A DNA stretch of 64,000 bases. It comes from Falsirhodobacter halotolerans (GTDB lineage Bacteria > Pseudomonadota > Alphaproteobacteria > Rhodobacterales > Rhodobacteraceae). The DNA lies in assembly GCF_022899245.1 (NCBI RefSeq), contig NZ_JALJAZ010000001.1, forward strand, positions 1,147,501-1,211,500, in the 5' to 3' direction. Shown here one piece after another: positions 56,851-64,000 of the stretch. Each line of letters starts with the position of its first letter. The first letter of the stretch is position 1. The translations under genes were made by a program, and so were the position numbers. The notes under the pieces are model-generated. The model did not search any database. It worked only from the letters and a program-made list of their open reading frames with translations, and had not been told where the DNA came from.

Positions 56851-58371
56851 ATGGCTTTGGAAGACACCCTGCCGGACATCGAAGTGCGTGACGGTGTCGA
56901 TCGCGAGACGATCGAGACGGTGCAGGCGATGGCCGGCAAATACAAATACGGTTGGGAAACCGAGATCGAGATGGAGTACGCTCCGAAAGGTCTGAACGAG
57001 GATATCGTTCGCCTGATCTCGGCCAAGAACGACGAACCGGAATGGATGACCGAATGGCGGCTTGAGGCCTATCGCCGGTGGGTCGGCATGACGGAGCCGA
57101 CCTGGGCGATGATCGATTATCCGCAGATCGACTATCAGGATCTCTACTACTACGCCAAACCCAAGAGCATGGAGGTGAAGCCGAAATCCTTGGACGAGGT
57201 CGATCCGAAGCTGCTGGCCACGTATGAAAAGCTTGGTATTCCGTTGAAGGAACAGGCGCTTCTGGCGGGCGTCGAGGGGGCCGAGGCGCCGCAGCGTGTG
57301 GCGGTGGATGCCGTGTTCGACAGCGTTTCCGTGGGCACGACGTTCAAGGCGGAACTGGCCAAGGCCGGGGTGATCTTCTGTTCGATCTCCGAGGCGATCA
57401 AGGAGCATCCGGATCTGGTGAGGAAGTATCTGGGCTCGGTCGTGCCGCAGTCGGACAACTTCTTTGCCACGCTGAATTCGGCCGTCTTTTCCGATGGTTC
57501 GTTCGTGTATATCCCGCCGGGTGTGAAATGCCCGATGGAGCTGTCGACCTATTTCCGCATCAATGCCGAGAATACGGGGCAGTTCGAGCGGACGCTGATC
57601 ATCTGCGACAAGGGCGCCTATGTCAGCTATCTTGAGGGTTGCACGGCACCCAAGCGCGATACGAACCAGCTGCACGCGGCGGTGGTGGAGATCGTTATCC
57701 TGGAAGACGCCGAGGTGAAGTATTCCACCGTCCAGAACTGGTTCCCCGGGGACGAGGACGGCAAGGGCGGCATCTATAACTTCGTCACCAAACGCGCGGA
57801 TTGCCGTGGCGACCGGGCGAAGGTGATGTGGACGCAGGTGGAGACGGGATCGGCGATCACGTGGAAATATCCGTCCTGCATCCTGCGGGGCGAGGCAAGC
57901 CAGGGCGAGTTCTACTCCATCGCCATCGCCAACAACGCGCAGCAGGCCGATACCGGGACCAAGATGATCCATCTTGGCAAGAACACCCGGTCGCGCATTG
58001 TTTCCAAAGGGATTTCGGCAGGGCGCGCGCAGAACACCTATCGCGGGCAGGTGACGATGCATCCGCGCGCGCTGAACAGCCGCAACTATACTCAATGCGA
58101 CAGTCTTCTGATCGGCGATCAATGCGGGGCCCACACGGTTCCCTATATCGAGGTGAAGAACAACTCCTCCCGGGTGGAGCACGAGGCCACGACGTCGAAG
58201 GTGGACGATGACCAGCTTTTCTATTGCCGTTCGCGTGGCATGGATGAGGAGGAGGCCGTCGCGCTGGTCGTGAACGGATTCTGCAAGGAGGTGCTTCAGG
58301 CCCTGCCGATGGAATTCGCCATGGAAGCGCAGGCGCTCGTCGCCATCAGTCTGGAAGGCTCGGTCGGCTGA
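56851..58371 (+). CDS. sufB: Fe-S assembly scaffold SufB
   Basis: 506 residues, normal length. [20 protein letters not shown] start, [20 protein letters not shown] and the conserved Cys in [20 protein letters not shown]; the C-terminal block [13 protein letters not shown] region here reads [19 protein letters not shown]. SufB holds the nascent cluster within SufBC2D. The ATG after GAAGGAGAG was chosen. It overlaps the FkbM gene by one base. Confidence 0.97.
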   Translation: MALEDTLPDIEVRDGVDRETIETVQAMAGKYKYGWETEIEMEYAPKGLNEDIVRLISAKNDEPEWMTEWRLEAYRRWVGMTEPTWAMIDYPQIDYQDLYYYAKPKSMEVKPKSLDEVDPKLLATYEKLGIPLKEQALLAGVEGAEAPQRVAVDAVFDSVSVGTTFKAELAKAGVIFCSISEAIKEHPDLVRKYLGSVVPQSDNFFATLNSAVFSDGSFVYIPPGVKCPMELSTYFRINAENTGQFERTLIICDKGAYVSYLEGCTAPKRDTNQLHAAVVEIVILEDAEVKYSTVQNWFPGDEDGKGGIYNFVTKRADCRGDRAKVMWTQVETGSAITWKYPSCILRGEASQGEFYSIAIANNAQQADTGTKMIHLGKNTRSRIVSKGISAGRAQNTYRGQVTMHPRALNSRNYTQCDSLLIGDQCGAHTVPYIEVKNNSSRVEHEATTSKVDDDQLFYCRSRGMDEEEAVALVVNGFCKEVLQALPMEFAMEAQALVAISLEGSVG

Positions 58372-59117
58372 TGCCCATGCCGATGCAGGACCGGCTTCAT
58401 GCCCATCGCAAGGGGGCGCCCATAGCCTTTTCGGCGATGGAATGTGTGCATGCCTGCATCGATGGCGTGGCGGTCACGTTCCATCTGAACATGGCGCGCG
58501 ATCCGGTGCAGAACTTGCACCGGCGCGGGGCGTTCTATGAGGCGGAGGAACTTGGCGTCGTCCGTTCCTTGTTGCCCTCGGGGGCGGTCATTCTGGATGT
58601 CGGGGCGAATGTCGGGAACCATGCGATCTGGTTTGCCCAACATGGCGGCGCCGCGCGGGTGATCGTCGTGGAGCCCAATCCCTTGTCGCTGGAGCCGCTT
58701 GTGGCGAATGTGCTGGGGAACGGGTTGGGCGATGTCATCGACCTGACCTCGGTCGGCTTTGGATTGTCGGACGTGAATGCGGGCGGGTTCTTCATGAAGG
58801 CGCATGACCGCAATCTGGGGGCCACCAAGATGTTCGCCGATCGGGGTGGGGATCTGGATGTGCGGCGGGGCGACGATGCGTTTCCCGACCTGCGGCCCGA
58901 CTTCGTCAAGATCGACGTCGAGGGGATGGAGATCAACGTGCTGCGCGGATTGGGCGAGATGATCGCCCGCGCCCGTCCTGTTCTGATGGTCGAGGTGGAG
59001 GAGGCGAATGTCGCGGCCTTCGCCGACTGGATCGAAACCAATTTTTACGAAGAGTATCGCGCTTTTGGCGTGGGTGAGAGGGTGGCCAACCACATTCTTG
59101 TCCCGCAGCGCGCGTGA
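58371..59117 (+). CDS. FkbM-family methyltransferase inside the suf operon
   Basis: 248 residues. SAM motif ILDVGANVGNHAIWFAQHGG, VEPNPLSLEPLVANVLG and the FkbM late motif DFVKIDVEGMEINVLRGL. FkbM enzymes methylate hydroxyls of sugars or small molecules, and no substrate can be named. Coupled to sufB by TGATG and followed by sufC 12 bases later, so it is fully embedded. Two ATG codons (MPMPM) give a choice of start. Confidence 0.85.
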   Translation: MPMPMQDRLHAHRKGAPIAFSAMECVHACIDGVAVTFHLNMARDPVQNLHRRGAFYEAEELGVVRSLLPSGAVILDVGANVGNHAIWFAQHGGAARVIVVEPNPLSLEPLVANVLGNGLGDVIDLTSVGFGLSDVNAGGFFMKAHDRNLGATKMFADRGGDLDVRRGDDAFPDLRPDFVKIDVEGMEINVLRGLGEMIARARPVLMVEVEEANVAAFADWIETNFYEEYRAFGVGERVANHILVPQRA

Positions 59118-59129
59118 ACGAGGAATAAA

Positions 59130-59888
59130 ATGCTCAAGATCAACAATTTGCATGTGAAACTTGAAGAGGAAGACAAGGTCATCCTCCGGGGTGTCGATCT
59201 GACGGTCGAGGCCGGAAAGGTCCACGCCATCATGGGGCCGAACGGCTCGGGCAAGTCCACCTTGTCCTATGTCCTGTCGGGGCGCGACGGCTATGAGGTG
59301 ACCGAGGGGTCGGCCACGCTGGAAGGCGAAGAACTGCTGGAGATGGACCCGGAAGAGCGTGCGGCGGCCGGTCTGTTCCTTGCGTTCCAGTATCCCGTGG
59401 AAATCCCGGGTGTGGGCAACATGACCTTCCTGCGCACTGCGTTGAACGCGCAACGCAAGGCGCGTGGCGAGGACGAGATTTCGGCGGCCGATTTCCTGAA
59501 GATCGTGCGCGAAAAAGCGGCCTCGTTGAAAATCGATGCGGACATGATGAAGCGCCCGGTGAATGTCGGCTTCTCGGGCGGTGAGAAGAAGCGCAACGAA
59601 ATCCTGCAGATGGCGCTTTTGGAACCGAAGATGTGCGTTCTGGACGAGACGGATTCAGGTCTGGACGTGGACGCGATGAAGCTGGTGGCCGATGGCGTGA
59701 ACGCGCTGCGCAGCGAGGGGCGGGCGTTTCTGGTCATCACCCACTATCAGCGTTTGCTGGACCACATCAAACCGGATGTCGTGCATATCATGGCCAACGG
59801 GCGTATCGTCTTGACCGGCGGACCGGAGCTGGCGCTTGAGGTTGAGAAGAACGGCTATGCCGACATTCTGGCCGGGGTGGCGGAATGA
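59130..59888 (+). CDS. sufC: Fe-S assembly ATPase SufC
   Basis: 252 residues. Walker A MGPNGSGKSTLSYVLSG, signature FSGGEKKRNEILQM, Walker B MCVLDETDSGLDVDAM. A cytoplasmic ABC-type ATPase that drives cluster building on SufB-SufD. Its last four bases overlap the sufD start. Confidence 0.97.
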   Translation: MLKINNLHVKLEEEDKVILRGVDLTVEAGKVHAIMGPNGSGKSTLSYVLSGRDGYEVTEGSATLEGEELLEMDPEERAAAGLFLAFQYPVEIPGVGNMTFLRTALNAQRKARGEDEISAADFLKIVREKAASLKIDADMMKRPVNVGFSGGEKKRNEILQMALLEPKMCVLDETDSGLDVDAMKLVADGVNALRSEGRAFLVITHYQRLLDHIKPDVVHIMANGRIVLTGGPELALEVEKNGYADILAGVAE

Positions 59889-61159
59889 CTTTGCCGCAAG
59901 CGAAGCTGGACCAGTTGTCGGCCCGGATCGCCGGGCTTCACTTCCCCTCGACCGGGTGGCAGGGCAAGGCCCGCGCCGATGCGTTGCAGCGCCTGACGGC
60001 GATGGGTCTGCCAGGACCGCGTGACGAGTATTGGCGCTACACCGACCCCAAACGCCTGAATGCGGAAGGGGCGACGTCGCCCGTCGCGCAGGGTGAGGTG
60101 GCGTTCGACGGGATCGATGCCCTGACCCTCGTGTTCCGCGACGGTGTGTTCGATGCGGCGGCATCCTCCGATCTGGCGGGTGAGGGGCTTGAGATTTCGC
60201 GCCTGGCAGACAGCGTCACCGATCTGCATTGGGCGTCCGAAATCTACGGCAAGCTGGAGGAGCAGGGTCAGTCGCCGGTCGCGCGTCCCTTCGCCACGCT
60301 GTGCACGGCCTTTGCCACGGATGGAATCCTGATCCGCGCAACCGGTGCGGTGGCCCGTCCGGTTGCGATCAAGTACTTTGGTGAAACCGCAGGTTCCGAT
60401 GTGATCCTGCACCACGTTGTCAAGGTTGAAGAGGGTGCGGAGGTCACGCTTCTGGAAAGCGGCGACGCCGCCTCGCGCCTCATAAGCGTGCTGGAGGTCG
60501 ATATTGCGCCCACGGGTCGGTTCCACCATGTGCGTATGCAGGGCCGCAGCCATGATCGGCTTGTCAACACCCACATCTTCGCCCGCATCGCCAGCGAGGC
60601 CTTGTTCAAGTCGTTCACGGCGTCCTTGAACGGCACGTTGACGCGGAACGAGGCGGTGCTGGACATCGTCGGCGATGACGCGGTGGCGCATGTCGCCGGG
60701 GCTTGCGTGGGCGACGGCGATACGTTCCACAACGACGACACCGTCTTCATCACCCATGCGGCCGAGCGGTGCGAAAGCCGTCAGGTTTACAAGAAGGTGT
60801 TGAAGAACGGGGCGACTGGGGTGTTTCAGGGCAAGATCCTGGTGAAGCCCGGCGCGCAGAAGACGGACGGCTATCAGATCAGTCAAAGCCTTCTTCTGGA
60901 TGGCGACAGCCAGTTCCTGGCCAAGCCGGAACTGGAGATCTATGCCGACGACGTGAAATGCTCGCACGGGTCCACTTCCGGGGCGATCGACGATACGGCG
61001 CTGTTCTACCTCCGGTCGCGCGGTGTACCGCGGCGTCGGGCGGAGACGCTTCTTGTCCTGTCGTTTCTGGCCGAAGCGTTGGCCGAGATCGAGAGCGAGA
61101 ATCTGATCGCCGATCTGCAAGCACGTCTTGAAGACTGGCTCGACCGGCACGAGGGCTGA
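59885..61159 (+). CDS. sufD: Fe-S assembly protein SufD
   Basis: 424 residues. GLPGPRDEYWRYTDPKRLN is the typical N-terminal block; CSHGSTSGAIDDTALFYLRS and RGVPRRRAETLLVLSFLAEA form the conserved SufB/SufD C-terminal core, with the His that contacts iron. Partner of SufB. Three bases separate it from the Yip1-type gene. Confidence 0.95.
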   Translation: MTLPQAKLDQLSARIAGLHFPSTGWQGKARADALQRLTAMGLPGPRDEYWRYTDPKRLNAEGATSPVAQGEVAFDGIDALTLVFRDGVFDAAASSDLAGEGLEISRLADSVTDLHWASEIYGKLEEQGQSPVARPFATLCTAFATDGILIRATGAVARPVAIKYFGETAGSDVILHHVVKVEEGAEVTLLESGDAASRLISVLEVDIAPTGRFHHVRMQGRSHDRLVNTHIFARIASEALFKSFTASLNGTLTRNEAVLDIVGDDAVAHVAGACVGDGDTFHNDDTVFITHAAERCESRQVYKKVLKNGATGVFQGKILVKPGAQKTDGYQISQSLLLDGDSQFLAKPELEIYADDVKCSHGSTSGAIDDTALFYLRSRGVPRRRAETLLVLSFLAEALAEIESENLIADLQARLEDWLDRHEG

Positions 61160-61162
61160 GCC

Positions 61163-61738
61163 ATGCCATCCATGCTTCTTCCCCTCATGGTGCTTTCGCT
61201 GCGCGATCCGCGCGGCGGGATCAGGATCGTGTTGAACCTGCCATGGGGGGATCAGGCGCGGTGGGCTTTGTTCGGTCTGGCCACCATCTGCCCGGCTATC
61301 ATCCTGGTCTTGAGCTTCGCGCTTGAACCGGAGATGGTTCAGATGGCCGGCGGTCAGATGCTGTCGCCCTTTGCGGTGTTCGGGGTGCAGGCGGCGGCGG
61401 TTCTGCTGTTCGTCTGGTTGACCCATGTCGCGGGGCGGTGGCGCGGCGGGCACGGCTCGTTTGCCGGGGCGTTGGTTACGCTGTCCTGGTTTCAGCTGTG
61501 TCTTGTGCCGGTGCAGGCCGCTCTCCTCCTTATTGGCACCGTATCGGTGGGGGTGGCGGATATTGCCGGCACTCTGTTCGTGTTGTGGGCGGTCTGGATG
61601 GTGACGAATTTCATCTGCGAGCTGCATGGTTTCAAATCGCTTGCGCTCGTGCTCTTGGGGATGTTCGGAACGATGGCGGTCCTCATCCTCGGGCTGTCTG
61701 TTCTGGCGGCTTTGGTGATTGGACCTCCGAATGTATGA
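61163..61738 (+). CDS. Yip1-domain membrane protein in the suf operon
   Basis: 191 residues, with five hydrophobic segments after a short cytoplasmic start (SLRDPRGGIRIVLNLP). LTHVAGRWRGGHGSFAGALV and TLSWFQLCLVPVQAAL are typical of bacterial Yip1 proteins, whose role is unknown. It sits between sufD and sufS, overlapping sufS by eight bases. Similar small membrane proteins are seen at this place in related genomes, so the placement is not accidental. Confidence 0.75.
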   Translation: MPSMLLPLMVLSLRDPRGGIRIVLNLPWGDQARWALFGLATICPAIILVLSFALEPEMVQMAGGQMLSPFAVFGVQAAAVLLFVWLTHVAGRWRGGHGSFAGALVTLSWFQLCLVPVQAALLLIGTVSVGVADIAGTLFVLWAVWMVTNFICELHGFKSLALVLLGMFGTMAVLILGLSVLAALVIGPPNV

Positions 61739-62951
61739 TATCGACGCCATACGCCGCGATTTCCCGATCCTGGCGCGGCAGGTGAATGGCAAGCCGCTGG
61801 TGTATCTGGACAATGGCGCCTCGGCGCAGAAGCCGCAGGTGGTCATCGACGCGGTCACTCAGGCCTATTCGTTGGAATATGCCAATGTGCACCGGGGACT
61901 GCACACCCTGTCCACCATCGCGACCGAGAAATACGAGGCGGTGCGGGGCACGGTCGCGCGGTTTCTGAATGCGTCCAACCCGAACAATGTCATCTTCACC
62001 TCTGGCACGACGGAGGCGATCAACCTTGTGTCCTATGCCTGGGCCGCACCGCGATTCGCGGCGGGGGACGAAATCGTCCTGACGGTGCTTGAGCATCACG
62101 CCAACATCGTCCCGTGGCATTTCCTGCGCGAACGGCAGGGGGTGGTTCTGAAATGGGTGGAGTGCGACGCCAACGGAGCTGTTGATCCGCAGGCGGTGAT
62201 CGACGCGATCGGGCCGCGAACGCGTCTGGTGGCCGTGACGCAGATGTCGAACGTGACGGGGACGCGGGTGGATGTGGCGGCCATCTGCGCCGGTGCCCGC
62301 CAGAAGGGCGTGCCGGTGCTGGTGGACGGGTCGCAGGGGGCCGTGCACGGGCCGGTGGATGTTCAGGCCATCGGCTGCGATTTCTATGCCATTACGGGCC
62401 ATAAACTCTACGGGCCATCGGGGTCGGGGGCGCTTTATGTTGCGCCGGAGCGGATGGGGGAGCTTCGTCCATTTCTGGGCGGCGGGGACATGATCGAAAC
62501 GGTCACCCGCGATACGGTCACTTATGCCCGCCCGCCGCTGATGCTGGAGGCGGGAACGCCGTCCATCGTGTCGCAGACGGGTTTCGGGGCGGCGTTGACC
62601 TATCTCATGGGCGTGGGGATGCCCGCCATCGCCGAACATGAAGCGGCGTTGCGCGACTATGCCCGGCAGGAGTTTTCGAAACGGAATTGGGTGAAGGTTC
62701 AGGGCGACACGCCGGACAAGGGTGCGATATTTTCGTTCACGCTGGATGGGGCGGCCCATGCGCACGACATCTCCACCGTGCTGGACCAGCGCGGGATCGC
62801 CGTGCGGGCTGGAACCCATTGCGCCCTGCCGCTTTTGCAGCATCTTGGCGTGGGCGCGACCTGCCGCGCGAGCTTTGGAATGTATAATACCACGGACGAT
62901 GTCGACGCGCTGATGTCGGGTCTGGATCTTTGTCGCGATCTCTTTGGTTGA
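61731..62951 (+). CDS. sufS: Cysteine desulfurase SufS
   Basis: 406 residues. [20 protein letters not shown] start, PLP Lys in [18 protein letters not shown], catalytic Cys in [16 protein letters not shown] on the short loop of group II enzymes. It normally hands sulfur to SufE or SufU, neither of which is in the window. Last gene of the operon; a tRNA follows after 46 bases. No sufA-like carrier is seen before clpP. Confidence 0.95.
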   Translation: MYDIDAIRRDFPILARQVNGKPLVYLDNGASAQKPQVVIDAVTQAYSLEYANVHRGLHTLSTIATEKYEAVRGTVARFLNASNPNNVIFTSGTTEAINLVSYAWAAPRFAAGDEIVLTVLEHHANIVPWHFLRERQGVVLKWVECDANGAVDPQAVIDAIGPRTRLVAVTQMSNVTGTRVDVAAICAGARQKGVPVLVDGSQGAVHGPVDVQAIGCDFYAITGHKLYGPSGSGALYVAPERMGELRPFLGGGDMIETVTRDTVTYARPPLMLEAGTPSIVSQTGFGAALTYLMGVGMPAIAEHEAALRDYARQEFSKRNWVKVQGDTPDKGAIFSFTLDGAAHAHDISTVLDQRGIAVRAGTHCALPLLQHLGVGATCRASFGMYNTTDDVDALMSGLDLCRDLFG

Positions 62952-62997
62952 AGGGCGCTTGCCACCGCCTTTCCGCCCTGCTAGAGACCACCGCAAG

Positions 62998-63074
62998 GCA
63001 CCCATAGCTCAGCTGGATAGAGCGCTGCCCTCCGAAGGCAGAGGTCGCACGTTCGAATCGTGCTGGGTGCGCCA
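62998..63074 (+). tRNA. tRNA-Arg (anticodon CCG)
   Basis: Full cloverleaf: acceptor GCACCCA/TGGGTGC, D arm TAGCTCAGCTGGATAGAGC, anticodon stem CTGCC/GGCAG with loop CTCCGAA (anticodon CCG, reading CGG), T loop TTCGAAT, encoded CCA. No clear terminator follows. Confidence 0.95.
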
Positions 63075-63236
63075 TTTACCGTTCATAGCGTTTGTCGCGG
63101 CACATTCGGTGCTTGGCCTGTAGGGCATTGATCGCACTTGGATTCGCGTTGGTGTGGCTTCGGGCTTGCGTCCGTTTGGCCTGACGCGCGGAACATCGCA
63201 CCTGTTCGGCCGTTTCCTCTGCAGGAGGACCCTGAA

Positions 63237-63404
63237 ATGGCCAACAAACCCAAACCCGCACACGTGAAACGTGATGAGCCCAAGCGGCGCGAGAATGCTC
63301 AGGCGGAGGCAGAAGGTTCCGCGCATGATCCAAGCGAGTTCGACGCCATGAACCCCGCCAAGACGAAGGGCAAACCGAATTCGGATGTCACGGAGCAGAA
63401 CTGA
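63237..63404 (+). CDS. Small hydrophilic protein (55 residues)
   Basis: MANKPKPAHVKRDEPKRREN opens a highly charged, Pro/Lys/Glu-rich sequence with no hydrophobic core, probably disordered. GCAGGAGG precedes the ATG at good spacing. Overlaps the next start (TGATG). No family is recognised. Confidence 0.65.
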   Translation: MANKPKPAHVKRDEPKRRENAQAEAEGSAHDPSEFDAMNPAKTKGKPNSDVTEQN

Positions 63405-63637
63405 TGACGAAGGAGATCGACCAGCGCGCCCAGCGTCATGATCCGGCGTCGGTCAGAACCGACTTTCCGGATCAGCGGTCTGCGGAAGAGAGCAAGCAAC
63501 CCTCGGACCTGCCGACGGGAGAGACGGTCGCGACCTCGACGGATAAATACAATCAGCGTGATGACGGCCACAGCCGGGCCGTGGATGATACGCCGTTGCG
63601 GGACATAAAAGAGGGACGCGGCACCGATCGGGAGTGA
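63404..63637 (+). CDS. Small hydrophilic protein (77 residues)
   Basis: Asp/Arg/Gln-rich, without Cys and without hydrophobic core (MTKEIDQRAQRHDPASVRTD opening; TSTDKYNQRDDGHSRAVDD later). Coupled to the preceding small gene. The two form a pair of likely disordered proteins. Not recognised. Confidence 0.6.
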   Translation: MTKEIDQRAQRHDPASVRTDFPDQRSAEESKQPSDLPTGETVATSTDKYNQRDDGHSRAVDDTPLRDIKEGRGTDRE

Positions 63638-63883
63638 TGGTGGCTCGGCACGCTCCGGCCAACTCCGAGACCATCGCCATTGGCTGTCCTGTGACAAGCC
63701 GACATCTGGTTGATAAGCGGGGGATTCTGGTCCGTTCGCCCATCGCCACGCCGGTTTCTCTCGTTCATTTGGCGACATGCGTCGGGGCCTTTCGGGTGGG
63801 GTGCCCTTGCGGGCGGTGGATGGCATGACTAAGACTTGTGCTGAAGCTCCGGCATGGTTCCGGCAGGAATAAGGGACAGGCGA

Positions 63884-64000
63884 ATGAAAGACCCGATCGA
63901 CACTTACATGAACATGCTGGTCCCGATGGTGGTCGAACAGACCAGCCGGGGCGAGCGGGCCTATGACATCTTCTCGCGCATGTTGAAGGAGCGGATCATC
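63884..64000 (+). CDS. clpP: ATP-dependent Clp protease proteolytic subunit, N-terminal part
   Basis: The first 39 residues are present before the window ends: [20 protein letters not shown] and [19 protein letters not shown]. This is the characteristic ClpP propeptide and first helix. AGGGACAGG precedes the ATG. ClpP with ClpX or ClpA degrades tagged and regulatory proteins, including CtrA in this group. The 246-base gap before it holds no convincing gene. Confidence 0.92.
   Translation, partial: MKDPIDTYMNMLVPMVVEQTSRGERAYDIFSRMLKERII

Noticed and set aside
63009..63080. Peptide reading [14 protein letters not shown]
   Set aside because: False translation across tRNA-Arg, a common misannotation.
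63634..63828. 64-codon frame before clpP
   Set aside because: No ribosome site and no protein-like pattern; treated as the clpP leader region.

Overview
The window is GC-rich, almost fully coding, and reads as a chromosome segment of a Rhodobacterales (Rhodobacteraceae/Paracoccaceae-type) alphaproteobacterium. The evidence is the iscR-desulfurase-sufB-sufC-sufD-sufS order with an IscR lacking the usual cluster cysteines, a CckA hybrid kinase, a eukaryotic-type NADP isocitrate dehydrogenase, a DUF6280 protein, DUF1127, Hint-domain proteins and a homologue of the Rhodobacter gene-transfer-agent (GTA) spike base protein. The genus cannot be fixed from this sequence alone.

Layout. 1-4223: end of an HU-type gene, tRNA-Val(CAC), a decayed alpha/beta-hydrolase pseudogene, a Hint-domain protein and an AI-2E/PerM-family permease. 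4227-7130: a small remnant of an integrated phage-like element in tRNA-Val(TAC). A displaced copy of the tRNA 3' end marks the far border; inside are a six-helix membrane protein, a truncated phage muramidase, a DUF6527 gene broken by an in-frame stop and a holin-like gene. 7260-10563: a GTA spike-base gene tail-to-tail with kdsA-kpsE-kpsT (capsule export plus Kdo synthesis). 10720-12603: sseB-like, rplM, rpsI. 12658-17240: DUF1127, a MocR regulator and a polyamine-type ABC transporter (two permeases and an ATPase) with no binding protein. 17237-22641 (minus strand): tetR, ppk2, lipoprotein hydrolase, metA, a P-loop ATPase, DMT transporter. 22792-28486: small proteins and a full branched-chain amino-acid ABC operon with an attenuator-like hairpin after livJ.

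28779-45612: mainly housekeeping genes (pcm-like, a second Hint protein, an outer-membrane barrel, ygfZ, an MsbA-type exporter, class V aminotransferase, glutamine amidotransferase, L,D-transpeptidase, tyrS, anmK, eno, fur, rsmB-like, cckA, sulfotransferase-like). 45809-55171: recA with a possible SOS box, alaS, DUF1330, typA, a 24-residue membrane microprotein, a glycolipid-binding-fold protein, icd, an HD hydrolase and an alpha/beta hydrolase. 55335-62951: the SUF iron-sulfur assembly operon, which also carries an FkbM methyltransferase gene and a Yip1-type membrane protein gene. 62998 to the end: tRNA-Arg(CCG), two small hydrophilic proteins and the start of clpP.

The most interesting points are: (i) the GTA spike-base gene sitting against capsule export genes, matching the known use of capsule as GTA receptor; (ii) the tRNA-Val integration scar with its decayed lysis genes; (iii) the FkbM and Yip1 genes embedded in the suf operon; (iv) two Hint proteins, one of which has lost the central His motif. 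No CRISPR array, rRNA operon, intact transposase or integrase was seen.
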